A DNA stretch of 64,000 nt, taken from positions 1 through 64,000 of IMG/VR virus record IMGVR_UViG_3300033144_006696. One strand, written 5' to 3'. The notes under the pieces were generated by a model, which did not search any database, was not told the origin of the DNA, and saw only the letters and a list, made by a program, of their open reading frames with translations. The stretch is from a virus. Of the stretch, positions 7,616 through 15,201 are shown one piece after another (within the stretch, counting starts at the first letter, position 1; every line of letters begins with the position of its first letter). A program made the position numbers and the translations under genes.

Positions 7616-7618
7616 GAA

Positions 7619-7810
7619 TTATTCATCAATCCAAAAACGACCATCTTCATCAATACTTAAGAGTGCATCCGGTGATATTGAAGGTTTTCCTATATAAATT
7701 AAACCCTCTTTGATGTATTCTTTGACGGAATTTTCATCAATTTCTTGTTTGGCATAATACTTTACTGCTGAAATTTCATTAATAAAATAAGCAGTTCCTA
7801 AAAAAACCAT
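7619..7810 (-). CDS. Small hypothetical protein, 63 aa
   Basis: Preceded by AAAAGGAG at a good distance. It ends in an acidic segment (LSIDEDGRFWIDE). No family recognised. It is the last gene of the helicase transcription unit before the internal promoter at 7587-7615. Confidence 0.6.
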   Translation of the reverse strand: MVFLGTAYFINEISAVKYYAKQEIDENSVKEYIKEGLIYIGKPSISPDALLSIDEDGRFWIDE

Positions 7811-7811
7811 T

Positions 7812-8034
7812 TTATTCTCCTTTTATAGGTTGTATGATTTTTACATCCTTTCTGGCTTGTCTTGTATCAGGCATTTCATTTATGCTAATTCGTTCTATTG
7901 TGATATTGTGAAGACTTACACCATATGCTTTTGCTTCTTTGTGGTGCCCATCGTTTTACATCACAATGATCTCCCCGCACCACTTCTCTATGAAACATCA
8001 TTGTTTTGGTTAATGTAACTTTGAATAAATTCAT
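7812..8034 (-). pseudogene. Small gene with a one-base frameshift
   Basis: From the ATG at 8034 (AGAAGA site) the frame gives MNLFKVTLTKTMMFHREVV and runs on in the wrong frame. Shifting by one base near the GTAAAACGATGGGC segment continues as DGHHKEAKAYGVSLHNI and IERISINEMPD to a TAA at 7812-7814, which abuts the next start. Both halves look coding, so a single gene with a one-nt indel is the simplest reading. It may be a real lesion or an assembly error. No slippery site is evident. Confidence 0.55.
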
Positions 8035-8037
8035 TTT

Positions 8038-8736
8038 TTATTCTTCTTTTATTTTTCTGCGCTTCTTTGGTCTTGTATATGTTATATGTTTCCAAGTTTT
8101 TTTATTCCATATATTTCCCACTGTACCACCACTAACATTAAATAATCTACCAACTTCAGACTGTGTTAGTTTTTCTTTTAAACTTAATATTTTTTTAACT
8201 TCATATTCTGTAAGTTTTGCCTTTGTATTTTTTATCCCTCTTGCTGATCTTCCTTTATTTTTCATATCTTGAAAATTATCTATGTGAGTTCCAAGAAATA
8301 AATGATCTGGATTTATGCATTTAGGATTATCACATGTATGACATACCTGTTTATCTTTTGGATCAATTCCTTTTAGATACTTGAATACGTATCTTGAAGC
8401 TAATGGTGATTCTTTGCTACGTGTACCACTTATTCTTGCATATCCTTTTATAAGTGATTTTGTCCAATTCCAGCAATTTGTTTTTGGGTCAATTTCAATT
8501 CTTGAAATTACAAAATCTTTATGTGATTGTTTATTTTTATTTTTTTTACCATTTTTTGATCTTGCTTCCAGAGCAAGACAGCCACAAGATTGTGTTTTTC
8601 CTACCCCACGAACTATTGCTGTTTTTCCACAATCACATTTACATTCCCAAAAAGTACATTGATTTTTTATATATGCTAATTTTATAAATGTTAATCTTCC
8701 ACGTTTTATTCCTGTTAGTTCTAACCTTTTACTCAT
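8038..8736 (-). CDS. HNH homing endonuclease, 232 aa
   Basis: Layout: N-terminal zinc-binding segment (FWECKCDCG … SCGCLALEA, residues ~30-60); an HNH core around residues 120-155 with ASRYVFKYLKG, CHTCDNPKCINPDHLFLG and HIDNFQDM; then a C-terminal helix-turn-helix (TQSEVGRLFNVSGGTVGNIW). Such free-standing nucleases cut homing sites in related phages and copy themselves in. The start used is the ATG at 8736, with GGGGA upstream inside the end of the helicase gene; it overlaps the helicase stop region and is probably translated with it. Intact, no missing core residue. Confidence 0.85.
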   Translation of the reverse strand: MSKRLELTGIKRGRLTFIKLAYIKNQCTFWECKCDCGKTAIVRGVGKTQSCGCLALEARSKNGKKNKNKQSHKDFVISRIEIDPKTNCWNWTKSLIKGYARISGTRSKESPLASRYVFKYLKGIDPKDKQVCHTCDNPKCINPDHLFLGTHIDNFQDMKNKGRSARGIKNTKAKLTEYEVKKILSLKEKLTQSEVGRLFNVSGGTVGNIWNKKTWKHITYTRPKKRRKIKEE

Positions 8737-8738
8737 GA

Positions 8739-11096
8739 TCATCCCCACTCATCTTTATAAATTTTATTACGTGAATAACCAGAGTATTTTAGAATACGCA
8801 CATTTTCATCTCGAAAATCAATGACTCTCGGTGTTTTATTTTTGTCTGGACGTAAAATTCTGCCAATGCTCTGTATTACCCTACCCTTCCACTTTACAGG
8901 AGTAGTTAAACACAAACAAGACAAACTGTCAAGTGAGAACCCTTCCCCGATTAATGAGAGTGTTGACAATAGAACCCTACATTTATTATTTTTCATATCT
9001 TTAATAATTTGTTTTCTTTTTTTGGATGCTGTTTTTCCAGAAACAACTAAATGATTAATTTTTATACTGTTTAACAATTTTGATAATGTATTTAAATGGT
9101 TCACCCTATCAGAAACAACTAAAATATTTCCATTATTATTTTTTATATCTGCATGGATTGTACGAACTATTAATTCATTCCTTTTTGGATCTTCCGTCAA
9201 TTTCTTAATGATAGTTGCGTATGGCATTTGATCCTCATCAATGAAACTTCTTGCTGCCCTAAAATTTGTTTTCACAAGAATAATTTGAGGTTTTAACACT
9301 TGTCCTTTTTCAAACAATAACTTCTTATCTACAGTATGGAGTTTGGGTCCCATATGCACATAGATTGCCCCTCCAAGACCATCTTTTCTGTAAGGTGTTG
9401 CAGATAATCCCATATAATGTTTTGCAGGGAATTGAATCAACGTATCGGACCATGTGTCGCTGGTTACACGATGACAGTTATGAACCAAAATGCCATTTGC
9501 AAAGTAGTTATTGTTGTCCTCAACTTCTATATTATAGACATAACCATCTGGACACACTTTTCCAAATTCTGATCCACTTCTGCGTTTGTGAACCGTAACA
9601 CTTTCCACCCTTTCCATTTTAAGAGAGATTCTTTCTTTCTGTCTAATTTCTTTCTTTGAATTGAATTGTGACTCTTTCCATCTATTTCTATTGCAATCTT
9701 CAATTTTCGATTTCCTAAATCCACTTTGTATACTTGTGGTACTTTCTTTTTCCGACACCACGCATGTTTGTTTCCATTGACATGATCTGCTGTTTTTACA
9801 GGTATTTCCATTTCCCATCCAAGTGCAATTGCCATTTTTTCTTGTTGGGGAGTCGGTCCAGTTCCGTTCCCACCTCTTGCTCCAAGCCATACATTGAATG
9901 TTCCATTTATTCTCCTCTTGGATTTCATTTTTTCTATGTTTAATGATGAGTGCATTGGGTTCGTTTCTGTCATCCGTTTGCTGTTGGCTCTCCTGGCCTG
10001 TTTTGATTTTGAATATAGGATTGTAGCTTTCATTCCACACTCCGGTGTGCAATATACATTTTTGTTTTGATTTGCTCTTTTTCTCTGATAAGGTGTTTTG
10101 CACTCTATAATTTTTTTGCAACTTGGACAAACGGTCATGATCTTTTTCATTTTGTTCTCCTTTTAAAATAGTATACTCTGTGGCTAACACAGAGTTATCA
10201 TTTAATTCGGAGGCTGTCAAGTACTCATTTCCATCAAAGAATGTGTGATTTGTTGTGCATACATTCTTTTTGCCATTTTTTAATTTCACAGTACATAGTG
10301 TATCAGGTTTATGTTTAAATACATTGAGAACTTTTTTCAATTCTATTAGATTTGTTTCATGGTTAAAACTATTTACATAATCACCAATCTTTATTGTTTC
10401 AATTGGCTTATCTCCAATTAATGTGCCTGCAATAAAACATTCGTCGCAAATTATATGGCCAAATTTACGTTCAAGTTCAGGCATTTTATTTTTTACCGTA
10501 TTGATTATTCCCACAGAGACATCTTTGATATTAAATTTCCCATCACCGATTATTCCACAGTCATAATCAAGAAACTTCTTGATTGATTCTTGCCATTGAT
10601 ACAGTAATTCTTTTGTATGAATTATTATTAATGTTGGTTGTTTTCTTTTTGCAATTACAGCGATAGCTATTATTGTTTTGCCTGAACCTGTATTTGCTTT
10701 AAGAACACCTATTGGATATCTCCGAATAATATCATTTACTGCAATTTCTTGGTAATCCCTTAACTTACCTTGAAACTTCAGATTTATTCCAGGTAGAGTC
10801 AAGGTTCTATCATCAATCTTAACTGGATAACCATTGTTTTTGAGCCATTTTTTCATGACCCAAATATAACCTCTTGGTGACCATATAATTTTACCATCGC
10901 GTGATACGGCAAAATATCTTATTTTTTCTGGTATGTCTGATGACACATAAGACCCAAATCTTATTGCATCATCGTAAGCTTTATTTTTGTATGTTAAATC
11001 TGAAAATAATTTCCTCATCGCCTCTTCATCTAAACCATAGTAGCGGCAGCCTTTGCCGATTTGTATGGTAACTGTATTTTTACCATTCTCCATCAT
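8739..11096 (-). CDS. DEAD-like SF2 DNA helicase with an intein in motif II
   Basis: Motifs in order: Walker A with TGSGKT near residue 140; motif II split as DE | intein | CH; motif III LSATP; motif V region LIGEGFSLDSL; motif VI QSIGRILRP. Without the 321-residue intein the host protein is ~464 residues, normal for phage UvsW/RecG-like or replicative SF2 helicases. It would unwind DNA in phage replication together with the primase at 3902. The start is uncertain: the ATG at 11096 (MMENGK) lies inside the end of the upstream small gene and has no clear ribosome site, suggesting coupling. Activity requires protein splicing, since the intein separates the catalytic acid pair from the following Cys-His. 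Confidence 0.88.
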   Translation of the reverse strand: MMENGKNTVTIQIGKGCRYYGLDEEAMRKLFSDLTYKNKAYDDAIRFGSYVSSDIPEKIRYFAVSRDGKIIWSPRGYIWVMKKWLKNNGYPVKIDDRTLTLPGINLKFQGKLRDYQEIAVNDIIRRYPIGVLKANTGSGKTIIAIAVIAKRKQPTLIIIHTKELLYQWQESIKKFLDYDCGIIGDGKFNIKDVSVGIINTVKNKMPELERKFGHIICDECFIAGTLIGDKPIETIKIGDYVNSFNHETNLIELKKVLNVFKHKPDTLCTVKLKNGKKNVCTTNHTFFDGNEYLTASELNDNSVLATEYTILKGEQNEKDHDRLSKLQKNYRVQNTLSEKKSKSKQKCILHTGVWNESYNPIFKIKTGQESQQQTDDRNEPNALIIKHRKNEIQEENKWNIQCMAWSKRWERNWTDSPTRKNGNCTWMGNGNTCKNSRSCQWKQTCVVSEKESTTSIQSGFRKSKIEDCNRNRWKESQFNSKKEIRQKERISLKMERVESVTVHKRRSGSEFGKVCPDGYVYNIEVEDNNNYFANGILVHNCHRVTSDTWSDTLIQFPAKHYMGLSATPYRKDGLGGAIYVHMGPKLHTVDKKLLFEKGQVLKPQIILVKTNFRAARSFIDEDQMPYATIIKKLTEDPKRNELIVRTIHADIKNNNGNILVVSDRVNHLNTLSKLLNSIKINHLVVSGKTASKKRKQIIKDMKNNKCRVLLSTLSLIGEGFSLDSLSCLCLTTPVKWKGRVIQSIGRILRPDKNKTPRVIDFRDENVRILKYSGYSRNKIYKDEWG
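9477..10439 (-). mobile_element. Intein in the helicase (DE|intein|CH), with no in-frame endonuclease
   Basis: The N-terminal Hint block begins at the catalytic Cys (CFIAGTLIGDKPIETIKIGD). Block B has TTNHTFF with its conserved His. The C-terminal blocks read YVYNIEVEDNNNYFANG and end in VHN before the extein Cys, so all splicing residues are present. The 321 residues comprise ~95 N-terminal and ~26 C-terminal splicing residues. The ~200 in between show no endonuclease motif in this frame; they are the frame-shadow of the overlapping nuclease gene at 9527-10150. Insertion in motif II of a helicase is a common intein site. Confidence 0.9.
9527..10150 (-). CDS. Vsr-like (DUF559-type) homing endonuclease nested out of frame in the helicase intein
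   Basis: A 207-residue frame on the same strand as the helicase but shifted by one base. An AAAAGGAG site lies a few bases before its ATG. The N-terminus has a zinc-finger-like CPSC…C…CTPEC; the C-terminal ~80 residues carry the nuclease core YKVDLGNRKLKIAIEIDG, then KSHNSIQRKKLDRKKE and GWKVLRFTNAEV, the EDxHD/PD-(D/E)xK pattern of Vsr-related homing nucleases such as the I-Bth0305I family. It ends inside the C-terminal splicing block of the intein (TAG at 9527-9529). It is expected to act as a separate protein that cuts intein-free helicase alleles. Confidence 0.85.
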   Translation of the reverse strand: MKKIMTVCPSCKKIIECKTPYQRKRANQNKNVYCTPECGMKATILYSKSKQARRANSKRMTETNPMHSSLNIEKMKSKRRINGTFNVWLGARGGNGTGPTPQQEKMAIALGWEMEIPVKTADHVNGNKHAWCRKKKVPQVYKVDLGNRKLKIAIEIDGKSHNSIQRKKLDRKKESLLKWKGWKVLRFTNAEVDQNLEKCVQMVMSII

Positions 11097-11289
11097 AATA
11101 ATTACCACTATCTTCATTTGATTCATTATCAATATCTTTTAAATTACCATGTGTGCTTATATCAAGAATAATAAAATTTTCTTGATCAATCCCTGTTTGT
11201 CTTTTTTCAGATTCTATAGCATTTTTATCAATTAATCTCAGTATTAATTCCGCAAATGCCCACATAAGTAAATCAACAATTAATCCCAT
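11080..11289 (-). CDS. Small protein, 69 aa, with a hydrophobic N-terminus
   Basis: Residues 2-20 (GLIVDLLMWAFAELILRL) are hydrophobic and could be a membrane anchor or amphipathic helix. The acidic C-terminus (NESNEDSGNYYDGEW) is soluble. AAAGGAA precedes the ATG. It overlaps the start of the helicase gene by ~17 bp, likely giving translational coupling to the helicase. No family recognised. Confidence 0.55.
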   Translation of the reverse strand: MGLIVDLLMWAFAELILRLIDKNAIESEKRQTGIDQENFIILDISTHGNLKDIDNESNEDSGNYYDGEW

Positions 11290-11302
11290 ATTTATTCCTT
11301 TC

Positions 11303-11324
11303 GTGGGGATGTTTTCATCCCCAC
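11303..11324. terminator. 9-bp GC-rich hairpin between genes
   Basis: GTGGGGATG (11303-11311), loop TTTT, CATCCCCAC (11316-11324), perfect. There is no T run on the transcribed strand, so RNA processing or stability is as likely as termination. Confidence 0.45.
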
Positions 11325-11338
11325 CAGTTAATTATGAT

Positions 11339-11695
11339 TTACCGAAAATTCCAGCGCATAATCGAATCTAATGGCTTTCTCCATTTAGAGTAGACTGTTT
11401 CAGGAACTACTTTCTTTAATGGTGTTAATTGAACTTTAACCAATGAAGGGAAGTGTGTCATCAATTTATTTCTTTTGAGGTAGTCGAAGAGGGTACGTGA
11501 ACTGATTTCTGTAAATTTTAATGTTTCAGAAATGGTCAATTCATCTCCAGCATTGTTTTTATATTTACCCTTTGCAAGAGGACCAAAATCCTTTTTGATC
11601 TCTTTTAGACGATCTTCAATTTCTTTTTTTGTTTTGTTAAGTTTTGATGCTTCTGCCAAAAGAAGTGATTGTCTGTCATCAAATGTGGTTGTCAT
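11339..11695 (-). CDS. Coiled-coil phage protein, 118 aa
   Basis: Residues ~10-40 are a heptad-rich helix (LAEASKLNKTKKEIEDRLKE). The C-terminal half contains KVQLTPLKKVVPETVY, a pattern seen in phage proteins of unknown function near replication genes. AAGGGAA precedes the ATG, which almost abuts the ribbon-helix-helix gene, so the two are co-transcribed. Confidence 0.6.
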   Translation of the reverse strand: MTTTFDDRQSLLLAEASKLNKTKKEIEDRLKEIKKDFGPLAKGKYKNNAGDELTISETLKFTEISSRTLFDYLKRNKLMTHFPSLVKVQLTPLKKVVPETVYSKWRKPLDSIMRWNFR

Positions 11696-11697
11696 GT

Positions 11698-11922
11698 TTA
11701 TTTTCCCTTGTTTTTACGGTTTTTCCTTCTGATTATCTTTTTTGCTCTTGCTGTTGCCCTTGCTGCAATATCATCATTAACCATTGATTTTACATGATTT
11801 TCTAATGTTAATCTGATGTATGATGATAAAGTTCTACTTTCGTCTTTAGCAAGAATTAATAATTGGTTTTTAAGTTCTTTTGGATAACTAAATGATAATC
11901 TACTGATTGTTTCATCTGCCAT
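11698..11922 (-). CDS. Ribbon-helix-helix DNA-binding protein, 74 aa
   Basis: The N-terminal strand ISRLSFSYP is followed by two helices (ELKNQLLILAKDESRTL and SSYIRLTLENHVK), the RHH/Arc-MetJ-CopG fold, then a very basic tail (KIIRRKNRKNKGK). It should bind DNA as a dimer of dimers. The 19-bp inverted repeat just upstream (11936-11998) is a natural operator candidate, suggesting autoregulation of this operon. The ribosome site is CAGGGA. Confidence 0.75.
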   Translation of the reverse strand: MADETISRLSFSYPKELKNQLLILAKDESRTLSSYIRLTLENHVKSMVNDDIAARATARAKKIIRRKNRKNKGK

Positions 11923-11935
11923 AATAATTTCCCTG

Positions 11936-11998
11936 TTTTAAATTAAAAATGTTTCACAAAAACTTATAAAATTAATATAAAACATTTTTAATTTAAAA
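11936..11998. promoter_or_regulatory. 19-bp inverted repeat upstream of the RHH gene
   Basis: TTTTAAATTAAAAATGTTT (11936-11954) is the exact reverse complement of 11980-11998, with 25 bp between. It sits directly before the ribosome site of the RHH gene. An operator for that protein is inferred; a transcript hairpin is the alternative. Confidence 0.55.
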
Positions 11999-12074
11999 TC
12001 AATCTTTTTAATGATAAAATGTTTTATTTAGATTCCCTTATACAACCTATCTGTATGTTTTAAAATGGCACAAA

Positions 12075-12281
12075 TCAGATTAAAACCAGAGTAACAGAGC
12101 CAGATTTTTTAATACTGGCAGTCCCAATGAATTCTACTTCATTTCTGGTACGTTCTGATGTTGAATAAGTGATATAACGTCTGGAACTATCAATGGTGAT
12201 GACTTCCCCAATCATTGTAATTAATCCACTTGTAAAACAGCCTTGGCCTTGTTTAATTTCCTGCATAGTGTATTTTTTCAT
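12075..12281 (-). CDS. Small hypothetical protein, 68 aa
   Basis: Preceded by AAGGAGATATA. It is beta-rich by composition (GEVITIDSSRRYITYST, then SGSVTLVLI). No family recognised. Its start lies ten bases past the stop of the decayed paralogue upstream, so it probably uses that transcript. Confidence 0.55.
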   Translation of the reverse strand: MKKYTMQEIKQGQGCFTSGLITMIGEVITIDSSRRYITYSTSERTRNEVEFIGTASIKKSGSVTLVLI

Positions 12282-12290
12282 TATATCTCC

Positions 12291-12616
12291 TTATATTTCT
12301 AGTTCTTTAATTTCACCAACCAATAATGCCAGAAGGTCCTTGGGGATGTCTGAATTATCATATTCATTTATCATGAACCACTTGGCTGCTTCTGCGTCGC
12401 TGATTTGGATGTATGTTTCTGAGGTTTCTTGCCATTGAGACCAACTATTAAGCACCTAACGACTAGAAGCAGTTCTGTAAAGACTGTGGTGATTGTGTTG
12501 TCCTGCTGACTTAGATACATTGTTGTTGCCGTCCCATTCTGGTGATCTGCAAATTTTTGTGCCTTGTCTGCATTAAACCATTGGCCATCACCAGTTGTTA
12601 ATGCAATTCTTTCCAT
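12291..12616 (-). pseudogene. Decayed paralogue of the 107-aa protein at 2579
   Basis: It starts with ATG and a proper AGGAG site and reads MERIALTTGDGQWFNADKAQKFA, then loses frame by one base near the GATCACCAGAATGG segment. The other frame continues EWDGNNNVSKSAGQHNHHS to a TAG where the intact copy has Trp, then VLNSWSQWQETSETYIQIS and NEYDNSDIPKDLL to the normal TAA. So there are two lesions, one frameshift and one nonsense. Alignment to the intact gene at 2579-2902 is evident over its full length. Confidence 0.85.
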
Positions 12617-12658
12617 GATCGGATCTCCTTTTGTTACTCGTTTCTTTGTTGATTTAAT

Positions 12659-12709
12659 GAGCATTTAAAAAGAATACATATATTGACATACAAATCTTTT
12701 TAAATGCTC
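12659..12709. repeat. 14-bp inverted repeat upstream of the decayed paralogue
   Basis: GAGCATTTAAAAAG (12659-12672) against CTTTTTAAATGCTC (12696-12709). It may be an operator or a 3' hairpin; the intervening 23 bp are AT-rich. Confidence 0.45.
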
Positions 12710-12740
12710 TAAAATCAGCTTTTAACAGTTCTTAACAGTA

Positions 12741-12989
12741 TTATTTCAATCTATTCTTAATATGTTTTTGAATTTCAGTTGGAAGATCTTTCAATTCAAT
12801 CTTTTTTCCCAGGTGATCACCTTCAACACAATCACCAAACATACTCACTCCTTGTGGACTGTTTGGGTTCATACTGATTGATAATGATAAAAGATGTGAT
12901 GTGGAAGAATCCCTATGTGTTGTTACCACAGTAATGCGGTCAATTGTCTCTCCCTCGTTGTCCCAAATTGATCTTATTTTTAAACTCAT
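12741..12989 (-). CDS. Conserved phage hypothetical protein, 82 aa
   Basis: The pattern IRSIWDNEGETIDRITVVT … SPQGVSMFGDCVEGDHLGKK … IQKHIKNRL occurs in small phage and plasmid proteins of unknown role. The start overlaps the upstream stop (ATGA) and has AAAGGAG upstream. Predicted alpha/beta, soluble. Confidence 0.7.
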   Translation of the reverse strand: MSLKIRSIWDNEGETIDRITVVTTHRDSSTSHLLSLSISMNPNSPQGVSMFGDCVEGDHLGKKIELKDLPTEIQKHIKNRLK

Positions 12990-13294
12990 GATGAATACTC
13001 CTTTTTAGATTTTTTGGTTAAATTTTCAATCAATTCATTAAGGCCAAGGAACAATTCTTTTGGGTCAATTCCCATACTACACGGGCAGTTTTTTTCATTA
13101 CCATAAATAGCCATTACGCCGAATTTTTTATGGCAAAGATTGCAAAATATTTCATCGCGTTTATTGCTGCTCCCTCTATTACATTGTTCAGTATTTGAAT
13201 TATTATCATTATTTGGGCATGTTTTTCCACAGACACCATTTAAAGTATCTCTTAGTAGTTTATAATGAGCTGCCAAATACGTGTTGCTTATCAT
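12986..13294 (-). CDS. Cysteine-rich protein, 102 aa; intact paralogue of the pseudogene at 20918
   Basis: Eight cysteines, including CGKTCPN, FCNLC and NCPCSMGIDP, suggest one or two zinc sites. The C-terminal helix (LFLGLNELIENLTKKSKK) is conserved in the broken copy at 20918-21295. Function unknown. It is translationally coupled to the next gene through an ATGA overlap. Confidence 0.65.
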   Translation of the reverse strand: MISNTYLAAHYKLLRDTLNGVCGKTCPNNDNNSNTEQCNRGSSNKRDEIFCNLCHKKFGVMAIYGNEKNCPCSMGIDPKELFLGLNELIENLTKKSKKEYSS

Positions 13295-13348
13295 TATTGA
13301 ATCTCCTTGGTTATTTCATGTTTTTTTGTGTCTATTTAATTATTGCTT

Positions 13349-13534
13349 TTATATGATTTCTATTGTGACTTTGATGTTTTTTGGTGTATGCAGGAATTCT
13401 TGTAACCATTCACTTTCAAGATCAATTGTTATATGATTATTATCTTCACTAATAACCGCATCATCATTTTCCAAAATTAATGGAATACTTGTTATTGATA
13501 ATTTCATTTTATTATCATTAATTTTTACTTTCAC
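13349..13534 (-). CDS. Small hypothetical protein, 61 aa, GTG start
   Basis: The GTG at 13534 has an excellent AAAGGAGG site five bases upstream, better than the internal ATG. It is beta-rich with an acidic centre. No family recognised. Confidence 0.6.
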   Translation of the reverse strand: MKVKINDNKMKLSITSIPLILENDDAVISEDNNHITIDLESEWLQEFLHTPKNIKVTIEII

Positions 13535-13545
13535 AATTACCTCCT

Positions 13546-13791
13546 TTATTCATCTTCGCATTGTCTACAAATATAATCTGGTCCATAACAATTTCCTACG
13601 TAATTGCCATGCTTACAGATGTCTCCTGGAACATTACGCCAACCTTGTGGAAATTCTTTTTCTGCTTTTTCAATACATGAATCACATAATAATAATTCAC
13701 CATTAATTCCAGTACAACCGCATGAACTCTTTACCATTTTGTATCCATATCTATTCGGAACGCATTGCATTACCTTATTTTTACACACCAT
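13546..13791 (-). CDS. Cysteine-rich zinc protein, 81 aa
   Basis: The ATG at 13791 is preferred for its AAAGGAG site; a longer frame upstream lacks one. Cysteines at SSCGCTG, LLCDSC, DICKHG, GNCYG and YICRQC give two probable zinc knuckles. The C-terminal CxxC resembles small phage zinc proteins. No function assigned. Confidence 0.65.
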   Translation of the reverse strand: MVCKNKVMQCVPNRYGYKMVKSSCGCTGINGELLLCDSCIEKAEKEFPQGWRNVPGDICKHGNYVGNCYGPDYICRQCEDE

Positions 13792-13828
13792 ATTTAAATC
13801 TCCTTTTGTTATAATTAATTTATTATCA

Positions 13829-13858
13829 GATGGTTTATCTGAACATTGATAAACCATC
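13829..13858. terminator. 11-bp perfect hairpin between genes
   Basis: GATGGTTTATC (13829-13839) pairs with 13848-13858; the loop is 8 nt. It lies between the stop at 13885 and the ribosome site of the next leftward gene. No clear T tract. Confidence 0.45.
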
Positions 13859-13884
13859 AAATAGAGAATTAATTAATGTCCACT

Positions 13885-14223
13885 TCAGAAACATTCATCT
13901 TTATAATTAATTTTGTAGAAATTAATCTCACATTTCCAATCACCAAGGTTTTCATTTAATGACCATCCATAGATTAACCATGACATCCTGATATTTTTAT
14001 TATTATCATTGTTGATCAACTTCATTCTGTTAATAATTGCTTCTGTCGTGGTTTTGTTGATTGTTATGGAGTTGTAACTTATAGATTTTACCTCATTCCA
14101 GTGTGGTATTGCCCATTTGTTTATCAAGATAATACAATCACTTGGTTTTTCATACTTTGCAAATGGTAGAATTTCTTCAATTTTCTTTTCATCTAATTTT
14201 ACTTTTAATTTTCCTTTTATCAT
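13885..14223 (-). CDS. Hypothetical protein, 112 aa
   Basis: Preceded by an A-run and AAGGA. Composition is ordinary, with W-rich segments (MSWLIYGWSLNENLGDW). No family recognised. The 110-bp region upstream (14224-14336) holds a TTGCTA…TATAAA candidate promoter and one copy of the dispersed TTAAAATAGCG motif, so this may begin a transcription unit. Confidence 0.55.
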   Translation of the reverse strand: MIKGKLKVKLDEKKIEEILPFAKYEKPSDCIILINKWAIPHWNEVKSISYNSITINKTTTEAIINRMKLINNDNNKNIRMSWLIYGWSLNENLGDWKCEINFYKINYKDECF

Positions 14224-14336
14224 TTTGATCCTTTTTTTTTGCTAAAATAAAGTATTTAAATGCTTGTTTTATAACATTTTGTTTATTTTACATAGCAATG
14301 TATACGTGAGATTTTAACAGTCTTAAAATAGCGTTT

Positions 14337-14591
14337 TTACTGTACCCAGATCAATTCATATTTTTCTGGAAGTGAATTACAAGGGTATTCTATGTCATCA
14401 CTATAATCCATGTTATGATCACAAGGATATTCTACATCTTCAATAGTTACCATCACACATTTACCAGTTGATTGTGAGAAATAAATAATTGGTAATTTAA
14501 ACCAAGAATTTATTGAAATCCATATTATATTTATAAACATAACAACAATTATCATATATCCAATAAAGTACAGAATATGTTTTATTTTCAT
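14337..14591 (-). CDS. Single-span membrane protein, 84 aa
   Basis: The start at 14591 is set by TTGGAG nine bases upstream, inside the end of the previous gene. Residues ~5-25 (ILYFIGYMIIVVMFINIIWI) are a transmembrane segment. The rest is a small periplasmic or cytoplasmic domain with YPC repeats and a C-terminal PEKYELIWV, a layout seen in phage proteins annotated as hypothetical. Inner-membrane location is inferred. Confidence 0.65.
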   Translation of the reverse strand: MKIKHILYFIGYMIIVVMFINIIWISINSWFKLPIIYFSQSTGKCVMVTIEDVEYPCDHNMDYSDDIEYPCNSLPEKYELIWVQ

Positions 14592-14592
14592 T

Positions 14593-15036
14593 TTATGTAT
14601 CTCCAAATTTTGCATTGTCTTCAAACATGCCAATAAATCGTTCTGGGATTTTTCCGTACCAGTTCAATTTGTTGGTAAAAATAACATTACCATTAAAAAA
14701 TTTGATTTCATTCCTTCCATCAAGAACATCCCCATATTCGGGGATGGTGTAAAAATACCCATCAATGATTATTATATTAGTTCTTTTTTCAATGGGAATT
14801 GAAATTTTTGAAAACCAGAAATTACAAGTATCACAGAAGCTATGGTTTGCATTAATGTTAATTTCTTTGCTGGCACATAGACGACATCCACCGTTTTCTT
14901 CATTTATGTTCTGACATTCTTGTTGAACAACTGGATGCCATGTGGGATTAATAATATCTCCCGGTTTGAAATTCTCTCTGGGCCATACTTTAAACTTTGC
15001 TTCTTCTTCATCTGAAAGTACTCGCCATATATTCAT
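14593..15036 (-). CDS. Hypothetical protein, 147 aa, with a CxxC pair region
   Basis: The N-terminus MNIWRVLSDEEEAKFKVWPRE is acidic. Cysteines at QECQ, CRLC and FCDTC suggest a metal site in the middle. The C-terminal half is beta-rich. AAAGGAAA precedes the ATG. No family recognised. Confidence 0.55.
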   Translation of the reverse strand: MNIWRVLSDEEEAKFKVWPRENFKPGDIINPTWHPVVQQECQNINEENGGCRLCASKEININANHSFCDTCNFWFSKISIPIEKRTNIIIIDGYFYTIPEYGDVLDGRNEIKFFNGNVIFTNKLNWYGKIPERFIGMFEDNAKFGDT

Positions 15037-15201
15037 ATTATTTTCCTTTAATTTTAAGCTTTCTATTTGCTAAGAGGGCTTATTTTTGTTAACTTAATTT
15101 TATGATTGCTGTTAATGAATTGTCTTTATCAGGTTCAATAACAGCAATCTGGTGAGGTTATTAATATAATTTTGTGTAAGGCTATTTAAATTATATTTTT
15201 C

